A stretch of 64,000 nucleotides of DNA, from the NCBI RefSeq assembly GCF_900113545.1, contig NZ_FOPS01000011.1:1-64000 (forward strand), given 5' to 3'. Numbering within the stretch: the first letter of the stretch is position 1; each line of letters opens with the position of its first letter. This document shows, in pieces, positions 55,200 through 64,000 of the stretch. The notes beneath the pieces are model-generated. The model was given only the letters and a program-made list of their open reading frames with translations, was not told the DNA's origin and did not search any database. Origin of the DNA: Neisseria elongata subsp. elongata. GTDB lineage: Bacteria; Pseudomonadota; Gammaproteobacteria; Burkholderiales; Neisseriaceae. A program made the translations under genes and the position numbers.

Positions 55200-55742
55200 A
55201 TGATGAAGAACAAAGCATTGCTCATGCTGCTGGCCGCCGCCGCATTCGGACTCTCCGCCTGCGGCGGCAGCGGCGGAAAAATCAAAACCGGCAGCCATAA
55301 AACCAAACATAAACCACAGGCTGCCGCCAAAACGCCCAAAAACATCCGCATCGGCCACATCAACCGCACCGCCGGCGGGCAGGAACTGATGCTGCACAGC
55401 ATGGATTTGGTCGGCACCCCCTACCGCTGGGGCGGCAGCACCGATACCGGATTCGATTGCAGCGGCATGATCCAATATGTTTACAAAAACGCCCTCGGCG
55501 TGAACCTGCCGCGCAGTTCGCGCGATATGGCCGCCGCCAGCCGCACCATCAGCACGCGCGACCTGCAAACCGGCGATTTGGTATTTTTCAACACCTCCGG
55601 CTCGGGCATTTCGCACGTTGGCCTCTATCTGGGCGGTGGAAAATTCCTTCACGCCCCCCGTTCCGGCAGCACGGTGCAGACCGAAAGCCTGAGCAAGCCG
55701 TATTACGCGCAACGTTTGGTTAAGGCGGGCACGTTTTTTTAA
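55200..55742 (+). CDS. NlpC/P60 peptidoglycan endopeptidase lipoprotein
   Basis: This 180-residue lipoprotein has a signal ending LSAC (LLAAAAFGLSAC), with the Cys lipidated. A Lys-rich linker leads to the NlpC/P60 domain: TPYRWGGSTDTGFDCSGMIQ (catalytic Cys), SGISHVGLYLGGGKFLHAPR (catalytic His and third His). It would cut peptide stems of the cell wall, from the outer membrane. All catalytic residues are present. The second ATG (MKNKALL) also works. Confidence 0.92.
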   Translation: MMKNKALLMLLAAAAFGLSACGGSGGKIKTGSHKTKHKPQAAAKTPKNIRIGHINRTAGGQELMLHSMDLVGTPYRWGGSTDTGFDCSGMIQYVYKNALGVNLPRSSRDMAAASRTISTRDLQTGDLVFFNTSGSGISHVGLYLGGGKFLHAPRSGSTVQTESLSKPYYAQRLVKAGTFF

Positions 55743-55751
55743 TTCCGCAGC

Positions 55752-55818
55752 AAAAGGCCGTCTGAAAACGCAGTTTCAACGAAGTTAAAACCATGTCGCG
55801 TGTTTCAGACGGCCTTTT
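55752..55818. terminator. Bidirectional uptake-sequence terminator
   Basis: AAAAGGCCGTCTGAAA and its complement (55803-55818) are 35 bases apart between two convergent genes. Confidence 0.7.
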
Positions 55819-55834
55819 GTTTTCAACATATTTG

Positions 55835-56158
55835 CTATTTGGGCAAATAATGTTCGACACTTTCCTTCAATATCCCAATCAAATCTTCGTCCATATAGCG
55901 GTAATCATCGGGAATATCCAATACGATGATTTCTTTGTGCCGCAAAGCGCGGGGAAACTGCGCCGACAGGCGGTTTTTGTGCTTTTGCTCCATGACAAAA
56001 ACCTTATCCGCCCATGCGATGTCGGCAGCAGAAACAGTGCGCCGCGCATTGGGGCTTGTGCCCGCGGAACGGGTTTGAACATTCGGGTAACGGCGAAACA
56101 CAAGCTCAGCAGTGGGGCTGCGCCATTGGTTGCGGCTGCAAATAAAAAGTGCGTTCAT
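55835..56158 (-). CDS. Low-molecular-weight phosphotyrosine phosphatase-like protein
   Basis: This 107-residue protein starts MNALFICSRNQWRSPTAELV. The Cys-(five)-Arg-Ser P-loop is CSRNQWRS at residues 7-14, and DKVFVMEQKHK and VLDIPDDYRYMDEDLIGIL follow. It is shorter than classic LMW-PTP (about 150), as in a known group of small bacterial members. The DIPDDY motif supplies the general acid Asp. The substrate is unknown. The start at 56158 follows from the motif position. Confidence 0.82.
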   Translation of the reverse strand: MNALFICSRNQWRSPTAELVFRRYPNVQTRSAGTSPNARRTVSAADIAWADKVFVMEQKHKNRLSAQFPRALRHKEIIVLDIPDDYRYMDEDLIGILKESVEHYLPK

Positions 56159-56231
56159 AGAAATTAAAAAAGGCGGAAAAATATCCGCCTCGTGAAAATC
56201 ATCTCGATGAAATCGAAATGTGTTTTTTAAG

Positions 56232-56447
56232 TTAATCAAACCATTCGGCTTCAAATTCATGCTGCCTGAAGGGGTAAACAAAGCCCAGTTTTTGCGCGCG
56301 CTTGACTTTATTCCTGCGGAAATACATCAAATCCCACTTTTTCTCAGGCTTGCCCTCAAAAAGGTTTTTGCCGTGTACGCGATGGCTGGGTCGTTTTGCC
56401 TGATGCCGCCGCCATGCACGGCTGCGGCTTCGGTCTAAATTGTCCAT
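56232..56447 (-). CDS. Small basic protein of unknown function
   Basis: This 71-residue, very basic protein starts MDNLDRSRSRAWRRHQAKRP and continues SHRVHGKNLFEGKPEKKWDL. I believe similar small proteins occur in other Neisseria, without a function. Arg/Lys richness suggests nucleic-acid binding. It is separated from the phosphatase gene by about 70 bases on the same strand. Confidence 0.5.
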   Translation of the reverse strand: MDNLDRSRSRAWRRHQAKRPSHRVHGKNLFEGKPEKKWDLMYFRRNKVKRAQKLGFVYPFRQHEFEAEWFD

Positions 56448-56972
56448 TATCTACTTTCTAACTTTGTTTCGAAAATCGGGTTCAGCAGCCGCGATTTTTT
56501 ATGTGTCCGGTTGTTCGGCAATAAATAATGAAAACGGAATTATAGCGAAAGTTTATCGTTTGTACCAGTAACCGGCTTGCCGGGTTGGTTAAAGGCCGTC
56601 TGAAAACCATCCCGAATGTTTTCAGACGGCCTTTGGCATATAAAGAGCAAACATTACAAATAATTAGGCGTGCTTGAGTGAACATCGGCAGCGTATGGAC
56701 GATAGTAAGGTAAAAGTTTCAATTTTTATTTGGAAACAATCGGTAGGATGGTTGAACGGAAGATAAAGCGGGGATGGCCATTGCGGGTAGTAGGGCATGA
56801 TTTGCTTAATGTTTCATTAGCTTAGAAATTTATTTCCCTTGAGATGGTATGCCGTACTACCGTGACGGAAGTCGAATGGACCCGCTTTAAAAGACAGCTG
56901 CCCTGCTTGTCTGGGACACCCTCTATACATTTATGTTAAAATTCGGCGAAATTTCTTTTATAAAATTCAACC
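56448..56972. other. Long gap upstream of gyrA
   Basis: This 525-base gap contains an uptake-sequence hairpin (56591-56634) and an AT-rich approach to gyrA. The piece 56840-56930 looks like degraded coding DNA (MPYYRDGSRMDPL then stop), which I cannot assign. No RNA gene is recognised. Confidence 0.6.
56591..56634. terminator. Uptake-sequence hairpin
   Basis: AAAGGCCGTCTGAAAAC and its complement form 17-base arms with a ten-base loop. It stands alone in the gap between the small basic protein gene and gyrA, which diverge. Confidence 0.75.
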
Positions 56973-59738
56973 ATGACCGACGCAACTATCCGCAACGACC
57001 ATAAATTCGCACTCGAAACCCTGCCCGTCAGCCTTGAAGACGAAATGCGCAAAAGCTATCTCGATTACGCCATGAGCGTGATTGTCGGCCGCGCGCTGCC
57101 CGATGTGCGCGACGGTTTGAAGCCGGTGCACCGCCGCGTGCTTTACGCCATGCACGAGCTGAAAAACAACTGGAACGCCGCCTACAAAAAATCGGCGCGT
57201 ATCGTCGGCGATGTCATCGGTAAATACCATCCGCATGGCGATTCCGCGGTTTACGACACCATCGTGCGCATGGCGCAGGATTTTTCGATGCGCTACGTCT
57301 TAATCGACGGTCAGGGCAACTTCGGTTCGGTTGACGGCGACGGCGCCGCGGCCATGCGTTATACCGAAATCCGCATGGCGAAAATCGCCCACGAAATGCT
57401 GGCGGACATCGAAGAAGAAACCGTCAATTTTGGTCCGAACTACGACGGCAGCGAACACGAGCCGCTGGTGTTGCCGACCCGCTTCCCCGCGCTGTTGGTC
57501 AACGGCTCGTCCGGTATCGCCGTCGGTATGGCGACCAACATCCCGCCGCACAACCTCACCGACACCATCAATGCCTGTTTGCGTCTTTTGGATGAACCCG
57601 AAACCGAAATCGACGAATTGATCAACATCCTGCAAGCCCCCGATTTCCCGACCGGCGCAACCATCTACGGCTTGAGCGGCGTGCGCGAAGGCTATAAAAC
57701 CGGCCGCGGCCGCGTCGTCATGCGCGGTAAAACCCATATCGAACCCATAGGCAAAAACGGCGAACGCGAAGCCATTATCATCGACGAAATTCCGTATCAG
57801 GTGAACAAAGCCAAACTGGTGGAAAAAATCGGCGAATTGGTGCGCGAAAAAACGTTGGAAGGTGTATCCGACCTGCGCGACGAATCCGACAAATCCGGTA
57901 TGCGCGTCGTTATCGAATTGAAACGCAATGAAAACGCCGAAGTCGTTTTAAACCAACTCTACAAACTCACCCAGCTTCAAGACAGCTTCGGCATCAATAT
58001 GGTTGCTTTGGTGGACGGTCAGCCGCGCCTGTTGAATCTGAAACAGATTTTGGCGGAATTCCTGCGCCACCGTCGCGAAGTCGTTACCCGCCGCACTTTG
58101 TTTCGCCTGAAAAAAGCGCGTCATGAAGGTCACATTGCCGAAGGTAAAGCCGTCGCCCTGTCCAATATCGACGAGATGATTCGATTGATTAAAGAATCCG
58201 CCGACGCGCCTGAAGCCAAAGAAAAACTGCTGTCCCGCGCATGGCGCAGCGGCTTGGTGGAAGACATGCTGAGCCGTACCGACCTCGACCTGCGCATGGC
58301 ACGCCCCGAAGGCCTGCCCGCCAACCTCGGCTTACAGGAACAAGGCTATTATCTGAGCGAAATCCAGGCCGACGCCATCCTGCGTATGAGCTTGCGCAAC
58401 CTTACCGGCCTCGACCAAGAAGAAATCGTCGGCGACTACAAAAACATCATGGCAAAAATCATCGACTTTTTGGACATTTTGGCGAAACCGGAACGCATCA
58501 CCCAAATCATCCGCGAAGAATTGGAAGAAACCAAAACCAATTTCGGCGACGAACGCCGCAGCGAAATCAACCCGTTCGGCGGCGACATTGCCGATGAAGA
58601 CCTGATTCCGCAACGCGAAATGGTCGTTACCCTGACACATGGCGGCTATATCAAAACCCAGCCGACCACCGACTATCAGGCGCAGCGTCGCGGCGGGCGC
58701 GGCAAACAGGCGGCGGCCACCAAAGATGAAGACTTCATCGAAACCTTGTTCGTCGCGAACACGCATGACTATTTGATGTGTTTCACCAATCTCGGCAAGT
58801 GCCACTGGATTAAGGTTTACAAACTGCCCGAAGGCGGACGCAACAGCCGCGGCCGTCCGATTAACAACGTCATCCAGTTGGAAGAAGGCGAAAAAGTCAG
58901 CGCCATCCTCGCCGTGCGCGAATTCCCCGAAGACCAATACGTCTTCTTCGCCACTGCACAAGGCATGGTGAAAAAAGTCCAGCTTTCAGCCTTTAAAAAC
59001 GTCCGCAGCCAAGGCATCAAAGCCATCGCGCTCAAAGAAGGCGACTACCTCGTCGGCGCCGCGCAAACCAGCGGCTCGGACGACATCATGCTGTTCTCCA
59101 ACTTGGGTAAAGCCATCCGCTTCAACGAATACTGGGAAAAATCCGGTAACGACGAAGCGGAAGATGCCGACATCGAAACCGAGATTTCAGACGACCTCGA
59201 AGACGAAACCGCCGACAACGAAAATGCCCTGCCAAGCGGCAAACATGGCGTCCGTCCGTCCGGTCGCGGCAGCGGCGGCCTGCGCGGTATGCGCCTGCCT
59301 GCCGACGGAAAAATCGTCAGCCTGATTACTTTTGCACCCGAAGCCGCGCAAAGCGATTTGCAAGTGCTGACCGCCACCGCCAACGGCTACGGCAAACGTA
59401 CCCCGATTGCCGATTACAGCCGTAAAAACAAAGGCGGACAAGGCAATATCGCCATCAATACCGGCGAGCGCAACGGCGATTTGGTTGCTGCAACTTTGGT
59501 TAGCGAAACCGACGACCTGATGCTGATTACCAGTGGCGGCGTCCTCATCCGCACCAAAGTCGAACAAATCCGCGAAACCGGCCGCGCCGCAGCAGGTGTA
59601 CGTCTGATCAATCTGGACGAAGGCGAACAACTGGTCAGCCTCGAGCGGGTAGCGGAAGAGCCGGAAGACGCGTCAGCTTCAGGTGAAGAAAACACTACCG
59701 AGTCAAACGTAACGACAGAAGACAATACACCGCAATAA
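56973..59738 (+). CDS. gyrA: DNA gyrase subunit A
   Basis: This 921-residue subunit introduces negative supercoils with GyrB. The catalytic Tyr is Tyr130 ([10 protein letters not shown]). The quinolone region is wild type: Ser91 and Asp95 in [15 protein letters not shown], the residues changed in resistant gonococci. The C-terminal wrapping domain has the GyrA box as QRRGGRG and a long acidic insert ([18 protein letters not shown]) before the last blades. An uptake hairpin follows. Confidence 0.98.
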   Translation: MTDATIRNDHKFALETLPVSLEDEMRKSYLDYAMSVIVGRALPDVRDGLKPVHRRVLYAMHELKNNWNAAYKKSARIVGDVIGKYHPHGDSAVYDTIVRMAQDFSMRYVLIDGQGNFGSVDGDGAAAMRYTEIRMAKIAHEMLADIEEETVNFGPNYDGSEHEPLVLPTRFPALLVNGSSGIAVGMATNIPPHNLTDTINACLRLLDEPETEIDELINILQAPDFPTGATIYGLSGVREGYKTGRGRVVMRGKTHIEPIGKNGEREAIIIDEIPYQVNKAKLVEKIGELVREKTLEGVSDLRDESDKSGMRVVIELKRNENAEVVLNQLYKLTQLQDSFGINMVALVDGQPRLLNLKQILAEFLRHRREVVTRRTLFRLKKARHEGHIAEGKAVALSNIDEMIRLIKESADAPEAKEKLLSRAWRSGLVEDMLSRTDLDLRMARPEGLPANLGLQEQGYYLSEIQADAILRMSLRNLTGLDQEEIVGDYKNIMAKIIDFLDILAKPERITQIIREELEETKTNFGDERRSEINPFGGDIADEDLIPQREMVVTLTHGGYIKTQPTTDYQAQRRGGRGKQAAATKDEDFIETLFVANTHDYLMCFTNLGKCHWIKVYKLPEGGRNSRGRPINNVIQLEEGEKVSAILAVREFPEDQYVFFATAQGMVKKVQLSAFKNVRSQGIKAIALKEGDYLVGAAQTSGSDDIMLFSNLGKAIRFNEYWEKSGNDEAEDADIETEISDDLEDETADNENALPSGKHGVRPSGRGSGGLRGMRLPADGKIVSLITFAPEAAQSDLQVLTATANGYGKRTPIADYSRKNKGGQGNIAINTGERNGDLVAATLVSETDDLMLITSGGVLIRTKVEQIRETGRAAAGVRLINLDEGEQLVSLERVAEEPEDASASGEENTTESNVTTEDNTPQ

Positions 59739-59748
59739 AGCAAGAAAC

Positions 59749-59788
59749 AGGCCGTCTGAAAAACAATCTATGTTTTTTCAGACGGCCT
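59749..59788 (+). terminator. Uptake-sequence terminator after gyrA
   Basis: AGGCCGTCTGAAAAA and its complement form 15-base arms with a ten-base loop, 10 bases past the gyrA stop. Confidence 0.85.
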
Positions 59789-59826
59789 CTATTTATCAAT
59801 GTTTAATTCACTACAAGGATATTCAT

Positions 59827-61104
59827 ATGAAACGGGAAACTATCGCCCTGCACGCAGGCTATCAATCCGAACCGACCACCAAATCCGCTGCCGTCCCGAT
59901 TTACCAAACCACTTCCTACACTTTCGACAACACGCAGCATGGCGCAGACCTGTTTAACCTTGATGTAGCGGGCAATATCTACACCCGCATCATGAATCCG
60001 ACCACCGCTGTTTTAGAAGAACGTGTCGCCCGTCTGGAAGGAGGCATTGCCGCATTGGCTGTTGCCAGCGGTATGGCGGCAATTACCTATGCCGTTCAAA
60101 CATTGGTTGAAGCAGGCGACAACATCATCGCAACCAAAACCCTCTACGGCGGCACATACAATTTCTTTGCCCACAGCCTGCCGCGTCAAGGCATAGAAGT
60201 GCGCTTTATCGATCCTGCCAAACCTGAAGAAATCGCCGCCAATACCGACAGCCGAACCAAACTGGTGTATTGCGAATCCATCGGCAATCCCGCCATCAAT
60301 GTCGTCGATATTCAGGCATTCGCCCAAGCCGCACACGCACAAGGGCTGCCACTGATGGTGGATAACACCGTCGCCACGCCCACGCTGTTTCGTCCCATCG
60401 AACACGGCGCCGACATCGTTATCCAATCCTTAACTAAATACATCGGCGGGCACGGCACAACGATTGGCGGTGCCATTATCGACGGCGGCAAATTCCAATG
60501 GGCAGGTAATCCGCGTTTTGACCGAACCTTCAACCAACCGGACCCGTCCTACCACGGAGTAAACTACTGGGAGCATTTTGGTGCGGCCGCATACATCGCC
60601 CGCGCCCGCGTCGTCCCGCTGCGCAATACCGGTGCCGCCCTATCGCCGCACAGCGCGTTTTTACTGCTGCAAGGTTTGGAAACCCTCGCCCTACGCATGG
60701 AGCGTCATTGTGAAAACGCCTTGAAAGTAGCCGAATTCTTAAAGAAACACCCGCAGGTCGAATGGGTAAACTATCCCGCCTTGCCTGACAGCCCGTACAA
60801 AAACTTAATCGACCGCGACTACGGCGGAAAAGCCTCCGGTTTGCTGAGTTTCGGCATTAAAGGCGGACGCGAAGCCGGTGCAAAATTTATCGACGCACTG
60901 CAACTCTTCTTGCGCTTGGTGAATATCGGCGATGCCAAATCGCTTGCCACCCATCCCGCCACCACTACCCACCGCCAGCTTGACGATACCGAACTCGCCG
61001 CAGCGGGCGTCAGCTCCGATATGGTACGCCTGAGCGTGGGCATCGAGCATATCGACGATTTGCTTGCCGACTTGGCGCAGGCATTGGAAGCGGCACGGGT
61101 ATAG
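59827..61104 (+). CDS. metY: O-acetylhomoserine sulfhydrylase
   Basis: This PLP enzyme makes homocysteine from O-acetylhomoserine and sulfide. The 425-residue protein has GAYQSEPTTKS-type opening (LHAGYQSEPTTKSAAVPIYQ), YTRIMNPTTAVLEERVARLE, and the PLP Lys in IVIQSLTKYIGGHGTTIGG. The end SVGIEHIDDLLADLAQALEA is typical. Length fits MetY (about 430), longer than MetB/MetC. The start at 59827 follows AAGGATATTC. Confidence 0.94.
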   Translation: MKRETIALHAGYQSEPTTKSAAVPIYQTTSYTFDNTQHGADLFNLDVAGNIYTRIMNPTTAVLEERVARLEGGIAALAVASGMAAITYAVQTLVEAGDNIIATKTLYGGTYNFFAHSLPRQGIEVRFIDPAKPEEIAANTDSRTKLVYCESIGNPAINVVDIQAFAQAAHAQGLPLMVDNTVATPTLFRPIEHGADIVIQSLTKYIGGHGTTIGGAIIDGGKFQWAGNPRFDRTFNQPDPSYHGVNYWEHFGAAAYIARARVVPLRNTGAALSPHSAFLLLQGLETLALRMERHCENALKVAEFLKKHPQVEWVNYPALPDSPYKNLIDRDYGGKASGLLSFGIKGGREAGAKFIDALQLFLRLVNIGDAKSLATHPATTTHRQLDDTELAAAGVSSDMVRLSVGIEHIDDLLADLAQALEAARV

Positions 61105-61419
61105 CGGGTAGCAGTAATATTTAGGTGCAAAAACTGCCAAGTTGCCGCCCCTATTTAAGAGGCCGTCTGAAAACTCTTTCCCCATTTGGGCAATACCGGT
61201 TTTCAGACGGCCTCGATAAAGCCCCTGTCGCTACAAAGCCATTCAAGCCCGCTGCCCCGTAGATACAAATCGTGCCGAACGGGTTATTCGGATGCTTAGG
61301 CATCTGAAAGGCCGTTTCCTTTGAACCGAAATGCAGCTGAACGACCGAACAGCCGTTTATCCGCCTGCCGCTTCGGCAGCCTGTTTTTATCCACCTCCCG
61401 ACCGACTTCCGCCCATACT
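61105..61419. other. Gap between metY and the TrmH-family gene
   Basis: This 315-base gap has an uptake-sequence pair (61159-61174 and 61200-61214) that probably ends metY, and a further uptake-like AGGCCGTTT. Nothing else is supported. Confidence 0.6.
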
Positions 61420-62208
61420 ATGGAACACATTGCCTCCGCCCAAAACAGCCGGATCAAACATCTGGCCAAACTCGCCGCCTCCGCCGCCAAACGGCGCGCT
61501 TTCGGCCAAACCCTGCTTGAAGGTACGCACCTTTTGGAAGCCTTTTTGAACGCAGGCGGCAGGCCGGAATGCGTGTATGTGGCGGAAAACCGTTTGGAAG
61601 ATGCCGAAATATCGGCATTGCTGCAACGGATGCCGTCTGAAAAAACCGTTTCCGTCGCCGCGCCGATACTGGGCAGGCTGACCGGATTGGGGGAGGGCGG
61701 AAATATCGTCGCGCTGATTAAGCTGCCGTCCGCCGCAAAACTGCCGGAAGACGGCGACTGCGTCGTGCTGGAGCGGGTGCAGGACCCCGGCAATATCGGC
61801 ACCATATTGCGCAGCGCGGCCGCTTCGGGCGTGCGCGACATCGTGCTCGGTGCGGATTGCGCCGACGTGTGGTCGCCGAAAGTCCTGCGTGCGGCCATGG
61901 GTGCGCATTTCCTGCTGACGCTGCATCCCGATACCGATTTGGCCGTTTGGCGGCAGGGTTACCGTCCGCCGCTGCTGGCCACCGCACTCGACGAACGCGC
62001 GTGCGGCCTGTACGGTTTGGATTTGCGCGGACCCTGCGGCTGGCTGTTCGGCAACGAAGGAGCGGGCGTCAGTGCAGAAATGCGCCGGGTTGCGGACCGG
62101 ACGGTTAAAATCCCGATGGCCGGCAACACCGAATCGCTCAACGTCGCCATGGCGGCTACGGTGTGCCTGTTCGAGCAAATGCGCCAGCGTTTGCCTGCGG
62201 CGGAGTGA
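61420..62208 (+). CDS. TrmH/SpoU-family RNA 2'-O-methyltransferase
   Basis: This 262-residue enzyme methylates ribose in rRNA or tRNA. It starts MEHIASAQNSRIKHLAKLAA, with a substrate-binding N-terminal domain, then the knotted SpoU domain: VLERVQDPGNIGTILRSAAA (motif 1), GWLFGNEGAGVS (motif 2) and SLNVAMAATVCLFE (motif 3). The target cannot be told. I choose the ATG at 61420 because the upstream reading has no homology. Confidence 0.88.
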   Translation: MEHIASAQNSRIKHLAKLAASAAKRRAFGQTLLEGTHLLEAFLNAGGRPECVYVAENRLEDAEISALLQRMPSEKTVSVAAPILGRLTGLGEGGNIVALIKLPSAAKLPEDGDCVVLERVQDPGNIGTILRSAAASGVRDIVLGADCADVWSPKVLRAAMGAHFLLTLHPDTDLAVWRQGYRPPLLATALDERACGLYGLDLRGPCGWLFGNEGAGVSAEMRRVADRTVKIPMAGNTESLNVAMAATVCLFEQMRQRLPAAE

Positions 62209-62309
62209 GGCCGTCTGAAAAGTATGGCCGAGTAGGGCGGCATATGTTCCCTTGCCGCTATTGACGATGAAGCGGAATTTGCCCTTCAATCACATCGAAA
62301 ACAAAAAAC

Positions 62310-62362
62310 AAAGGCCGTCTGAAAACCCGTTTGACGGAATGTCGGGTTTTCAGACGGCCTTT
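62310..62362. terminator. Bidirectional uptake-sequence terminator
   Basis: Two 20-base complementary arms (AAAGGCCGTCTGAAAACCCG on the left) flank a 13-base loop between the convergent methyltransferase and ttcA genes. Confidence 0.88.
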
Positions 62363-62382
62363 TGATATTTAACGGCTGCCGT

Positions 62383-63318
62383 TTAATTTTTCGGGCGGCT
62401 GTCGAGGATGTTGATGACTTTGCGCGGTTTGGTGAGGCTGATGCTGTCTTCGTCTTCCCCGCTGTCGAAACGGGCGGGCAGGGTTTCGCTGTCAAAGGCC
62501 AAATCGCCGCCGTGCTTGAGGTTTTGACCGCGTTTCAAGCCGGCGAAATCGAAAAGCTCGGGGTCGGCGAGATGGGAAGGGACGACGTTTTGCAGGGCGG
62601 AGAACATGGATTCAATGCGGCCCGGGAAGCGTTTGTCCCAATCGCGCATCATGTCGCCGATGACTTGGCGTTGCAGGTTGGGCTGCGAGCCGCAAAGGTT
62701 GCACGGGATGATTGGGAATTGCTTCAGTTCGGCGTATTTAATCAAATCTTTTTCTTTCACATACGCCAGCGGGCGGATGACGATGTGTTCGCCGTTGTCG
62801 CTCACCAGCTTGGGCGGCATGGCTTTGAGCTTGCCGCCGTAAAACATATTCAGAAACAAGGTGGCGAGGATGTCGTCGCGGTGGTGTCCCAAGGCGATTT
62901 TGGTGCAGCCCAATTCTTTGGCGGTGCGGTAGAGGATGCCGCGGCGCAGGCGGCTGCACAGCGAACAAGTCGTTTTGCCTTCGTCCAATACGCGTTTGAC
63001 GGTGGAGTAGGTGTCTTCTTCGACGATTTTGTACGGCACGCCTATGCTTTCGAGATAGGTCGGCAGCACTTCTTCGGGGAAGCCCGGCTGTTTTTGGTCA
63101 AGATTGACGGCAACCAGTTCGAAATCAATCGGCGCGCTGGCTTGGAGCTGACGCAGGATGTCTAACAGGGCGTAGCTGTCTTTGCCGCCGGAGAGGCAGA
63201 CCATGATTTTGTCTCCCGGCTCTATCATGTTGAAATCGTTAATCGCGTCGCCGACGGCGTGGCGCAGGCGTTTTTGCAGTTTGTTTGCTTCGTGTTCGTG
63301 TTTCGGTTTGTTGGACAT
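62383..63318 (-). CDS. ttcA: tRNA 2-thiocytidine synthase TtcA
   Basis: This enzyme thiolates cytidine 32 in tRNA, using ATP and an iron-sulfur cluster. The 311-residue protein has the PP-loop [15 protein letters not shown], the cluster Cys pair in [13 protein letters not shown], and [27 protein letters not shown] gives the third Cys. The start at 63318 ([13 protein letters not shown]) is the family one. Confidence 0.94.
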   Translation of the reverse strand: MSNKPKHEHEANKLQKRLRHAVGDAINDFNMIEPGDKIMVCLSGGKDSYALLDILRQLQASAPIDFELVAVNLDQKQPGFPEEVLPTYLESIGVPYKIVEEDTYSTVKRVLDEGKTTCSLCSRLRRGILYRTAKELGCTKIALGHHRDDILATLFLNMFYGGKLKAMPPKLVSDNGEHIVIRPLAYVKEKDLIKYAELKQFPIIPCNLCGSQPNLQRQVIGDMMRDWDKRFPGRIESMFSALQNVVPSHLADPELFDFAGLKRGQNLKHGGDLAFDSETLPARFDSGEDEDSISLTKPRKVINILDSRPKN

Positions 63319-63379
63319 TTTTATGTGTTTCGGTTTGTTTTCGGTTGGGGCGCGATTATAGCGGAAACACCCCGTTTTG

Positions 63380-63437
63380 AGGCCGTCTGAAAAGGATGCG
63401 GCACCCATCGGACGGGAGGGCGGCTTTCAGACGGCCT
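63380..63437. repeat. Uptake-sequence pair between ttcA and lolC
   Basis: AGGCCGTCTGAAA (63380-63392) and its complement (63425-63437) lie 32 bases apart in the divergent promoter region. GGTACAATGCGG just after it may be the lolC -10 box. Confidence 0.6.
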
Positions 63438-63486
63438 TTTGCGGTACAATGCGGCCTTTATTTTTTCCGGAAACCGCAAACAAACG

Positions 63487-64000
63487 ATGATTTCTTTAGA
63501 AACATGGATAGGCCTGCGCTATTTGCGGGCGAAAAAACGCAGCGGCTTTATGTCGTTTATCGGCATTATCTCCATCATCGGCATCGCCATCGGCGTGATG
63601 GCGCTGATTGTGGTCCTGTCGGTGGTGAACGGCTTTCAGAAAGACGTGCGCAGCCAATTGTTCAGCGTCGCGCCGCATGCCGAAATCGGCTTTTACGATA
63701 CGGAAAACGGCGGCAGCTGGCAGGATTTGCGCAAAATGGTGGCGGGCAATAAGGACGTTCTCGGCTCCGCCCCCTATATCGCCGATCAGGCGCTTTTGGC
63801 CAACAACGGCGTGGTGCGCGGCGTGCAGGTACGCGGCATAGACCCGCAAGAAGAGAAGCAGGTCGTCGATTATTGGAAGAAAATGACGGCCGGTAAATTT
63901 GAAGATTTGAAACCGGGCGAGTTCGACATCATCCTCGGCCAGGAATTGGCCAACGAACTGGGTGCGGAAGTGGGCGGCAAGGTAACGGTGATTACGCCCG
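63487..64000 (+). CDS. lolC: Lipoprotein-releasing ABC transporter permease LolC/E (partial, runs off right edge)
   Basis: This permease extracts lipoproteins from the inner membrane for LolA. The visible 171 residues start [20 protein letters not shown], followed by [20 protein letters not shown] (first membrane helix) and [13 protein letters not shown] periplasmic domain follows ([20 protein letters not shown]). The remaining helices lie outside the window. lolC and lolE are alike; the position suggests lolC, with lolD expected next. Confidence 0.9.
   Translation, partial: MISLETWIGLRYLRAKKRSGFMSFIGIISIIGIAIGVMALIVVLSVVNGFQKDVRSQLFSVAPHAEIGFYDTENGGSWQDLRKMVAGNKDVLGSAPYIADQALLANNGVVRGVQVRGIDPQEEKQVVDYWKKMTAGKFEDLKPGEFDIILGQELANELGAEVGGKVTVITP

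Noticed and set aside
56840-56940. Possible insertion-sequence end upstream of gyrA
   Set aside because: GTCTGGGACACC looks like part of a terminal repeat, but no partner repeat or transposase fragment could be found.
57240-57260. Quinolone-resistance mutation in gyrA
   Set aside because: Codons 91 and 95 encode Ser and Asp, the susceptible form.

Overview
The window is chromosomal DNA of a Neisseria species. The 10-base DNA uptake sequence GCCGTCTGAA occurs dozens of times on both strands, often as inverted pairs that act as terminators. There are two Correia elements (CREE), and most of the housekeeping proteins look neisserial. Almost every uptake sequence has the 12-base form AGGCCGTCTGAA. 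ATGCCGTCTGAA, the form I recall as dominant in N. meningitidis and N. gonorrhoeae, is rare here, and a few copies read AGGTCGTCTGAA. The Hfq tail also differs from the one I remember for the pathogens. I infer a commensal Neisseria and do not name a species.

Positions 1-12170 hold a rearranged, defective Mu-like (BcepMu-type) prophage. On the minus strand, reading leftward from the repressor, come an unknown gene with a relic of an S24 repressor, a GNAT/ASCH pair, an endolysin, a probable holin, overlapping spanin genes, a DksA/TraR-type zinc finger, the terminase subunits, a portal fragment and the gpF head protein. On the plus strand come a BcepMu gp16-type regulator and an IclR-like HTH protein, followed directly by tail fibre, com and adenine methylase genes. 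MuA/MuB transposase genes are missing where they would be expected. A decayed IS1016-like transposase follows.

12519-26160 is chromosomal: two COG3541 nucleotidyltransferases, hisD, tonB-exbB-exbD, a pgaC-pgaD pair, phnA, metG, two membrane metalloproteases, yciO, a periplasmic phosphatase-like gene and tRNA-Lys. 26300-32964 holds greA (with a terminator in its leader), hfq, pyk, obg, a zeta-toxin-like kinase with a small upstream partner, and cysS. 33035-36988 is an accessory block of minus-strand genes (DUF1963, Imm26-like and unknowns) that resembles an orphan immunity cluster. 37042-41914 holds tgt, groES-groEL behind a sigma32-like promoter, ribA and a GAF gene.

42091-45560 is a decayed island at tRNA-Leu(UAG): a truncated integrase joined to the C-terminal part of a DUF927 helicase, a DUF305 (CopM-like) gene behind a promoter with MerR/CueR geometry, a cluster of GGTAACCA repeats, and a second att-like site with the start of another integrase. 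45739-64000 is mostly housekeeping: a CitE-like lyase, ridA, mutM, panB, a deoxynucleoside kinase, folK, a large TonB-dependent receptor, phoH, an NlpC/P60 lipoprotein, an LMW-PTP-like gene, gyrA, metY, a TrmH-family methyltransferase, ttcA and the start of lolC.

The TonB-ExbB-ExbD motor encoded at 16.5-18.7 kb would power receptors such as the one at 50.5-53.9 kb. All identifications rest on reading motifs by eye and on recalled families; no database search was run.
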